A stretch of DNA of 5,740 bases from an uncultured Gardnerella sp. (GTDB lineage: Bacteria > Actinomycetota > Actinomycetes > Actinomycetales > Bifidobacteriaceae): contig CAMYED010000049.1 in NCBI GenBank assembly GCA_947254595.1, positions 1 through 5,740 of the forward strand, read 5' to 3'. The notes beneath the pieces were generated by a model. It saw only the letters and a program-made list of their open reading frames with translations, searched no databases and was not told the DNA's origin. Numbering within the stretch: position 1 is the first letter of the stretch; every line of letters starts with the position of its first letter. This document shows positions 5,153 through 5,740 of this stretch, one piece after another. The translations under genes were made by a program, and so were the position numbers.

Positions 5153-5225
5153 AGTACGTAACTTTTTGCAGCACACACTCGTATACGATTCTAAATCAGC
5201 GTAATGTAAGAATGTAGACTTATAA

Positions 5226-5250
5226 ATTGCGCACGAAGAAAGTGCGCAAT
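5226..5250 (+). promoter_or_regulatory. 9-bp perfect dyad before the flavoprotein gene (leader hairpin or operator)
   Basis: ATTGCGCAC (5226-5234) and GTGCGCAAT (5242-5250) pair perfectly around a 7-base loop GAAGAAA, ending 20 bases before the ATG. A possible -10, TATAAA (5221-5226), touches its left arm. If that -10 is used the dyad overlaps the start site and would act as an operator; if transcription starts earlier it is a leader hairpin, followed by GCTTTTAAG, a weak terminator-like tail. Confidence 0.65.
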
Positions 5251-5270
5251 GCTTTTAAGAAAGGAATATT

Positions 5271-5675
5271 ATGGCAACTCTTAACGCAGATATGAAGGAA
5301 TTTATTGCAAATAATTTGGCTTGGATTGCAACGATTAGCAAGGATGGCGAGCTTGATCTTGGACCAAAAATGTCTATGTTCGTTCTTGACGACAATCATC
5401 TTGCCTACCACGAGCGCACTGCCGGCCAGCATTACAAGAATTTGCAAGACGGCAGCCAGTTGGTTGTAGCAGTTGCTAATTTGGCTGAAAAGAAGGGTTA
5501 TCGCTTCCGTGGAACCGTTACGCTTCACACGGATGATGCGATTTACGAGGAGCAGGTGCGCGTGGCCGAAGAAAAAGGCACGAAGAAGCCTGCTGCAGTT
5601 CCAGTTATGGAGATTACTGAGATTCAGGACTTGACTTCTGGAGCTACTGCCGGCAAAACAATCGCAAAAGATTAA
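5271..5675 (+). CDS. FMN-binding protein of the pyridoxamine 5'-phosphate oxidase-like family
   Basis: A 134-residue cytoplasmic protein with the single-domain FMN-binding split-barrel fold expected for this family. The N-terminal helix and first strands read LAWIATISKDGELDLGPKM (16-34), the typical opening of these proteins (ATxSxDGxxxxxP). Further marks are the strand around NHLAYHERT (42-50), KNLQDGSQLVVAVAN (56-70) and RFRGTVTLH (78-86). Family members are often flavoproteins of unknown reaction; true PdxH enzymes are longer (about 200 or more residues), so a role in vitamin B6 synthesis is not implied. The ATG at 5271 has AAAGGA ending five bases upstream. It ends with TAA and is followed by no other gene in the window. 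No transmembrane segment or signal peptide is seen. Substrate unknown. Confidence 0.85.
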   Translation: MATLNADMKEFIANNLAWIATISKDGELDLGPKMSMFVLDDNHLAYHERTAGQHYKNLQDGSQLVVAVANLAEKKGYRFRGTVTLHTDDAIYEEQVRVAEEKGTKKPAAVPVMEITEIQDLTSGATAGKTIAKD

Positions 5676-5740
5676 TTCGTCGTCATTCAGTCGTGTGGAT
5701 ATTCGTGTGGTAGAGATTTGAGATTTTTCGCACTGAGCGA

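Larger units (their letters stand above)
4906..5270. other. Divergent regulatory region between the EamA transporter and the flavoprotein
   Basis: This 365-bp stretch is AT-rich and holds no convincing gene on either strand. It contains inverted TTATAAA elements near the transporter (4920-4960), a promoter candidate for the transporter (4983-5012), a 15-bp repeat cluster (5066-5122), a CRP/FNR-like palindrome (5137-5152), the perfect palindrome TCGTATACGA (5179-5188) and a perfect 9-bp dyad just before the flavoprotein gene (5226-5250). Confidence 0.7.

Noticed and set aside
5691..5740. Terminator of the flavoprotein gene
   Set aside because: A short TCGC/GCGA stem at 5728-5740 and a repeated TCGTGTGG (5691, 5703) are visible, but the window ends before any T-run, so it cannot be judged.

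Overview
The window looks like chromosomal DNA of a low-GC member of the Bifidobacteriaceae, most like Gardnerella. This rests on the AT-rich composition for an actinobacterium, the bifidobacterial style of the permease and flavoprotein genes, strong purine-rich ribosome binding sites, and a tRNA-Ala gene without an encoded CCA. The genus is an inference; no marker gene is present.

From left to right: the 3' end of an unidentified + strand gene made of a 24-bp Lys/Glu repeat (1-77); two terminators back to back (199-300); a minus-strand lysine permease gene, lysP (339-1811); its leader, a clear lysine (L-box) riboswitch with a Shine-Dalgarno-sequestering hairpin (1811-2041); a non-coding array of a 52-bp tandem repeat (2102-2330) flanked by 14-bp direct repeats; a minus-strand tRNA-Ala(GGC) with its own promoter and a strong terminator (2374-2552); a minus-strand membrane protein of unknown function with a long Gly/Ser/Ala/Asn tail (2672-3766); a minus-strand drug/metabolite (EamA) transporter (3934-4890); a 380-bp divergent regulatory region rich in repeats and palindromes; and a + strand FMN-binding protein of the pyridoxamine-phosphate-oxidase-like family (5271-5675).

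The best supported functional unit is riboswitch plus lysP: free lysine should be sensed in the nascent mRNA and shut off translation of the lysine importer. The other genes show no shared pathway. The EamA transporter and the tail protein run in the same direction with 167 bp between them and no obvious terminator, so partial co-transcription is possible. The flavoprotein and the EamA transporter are divergent and share an intergenic region.

Nothing here amounts to a new defence or mobile system. The least explained elements are the 52-bp array between tRNA-Ala and the lysP riboswitch, the possible alternative pairing of the riboswitch platform, and the in-frame repeat beyond the double stop codon of the tail protein.
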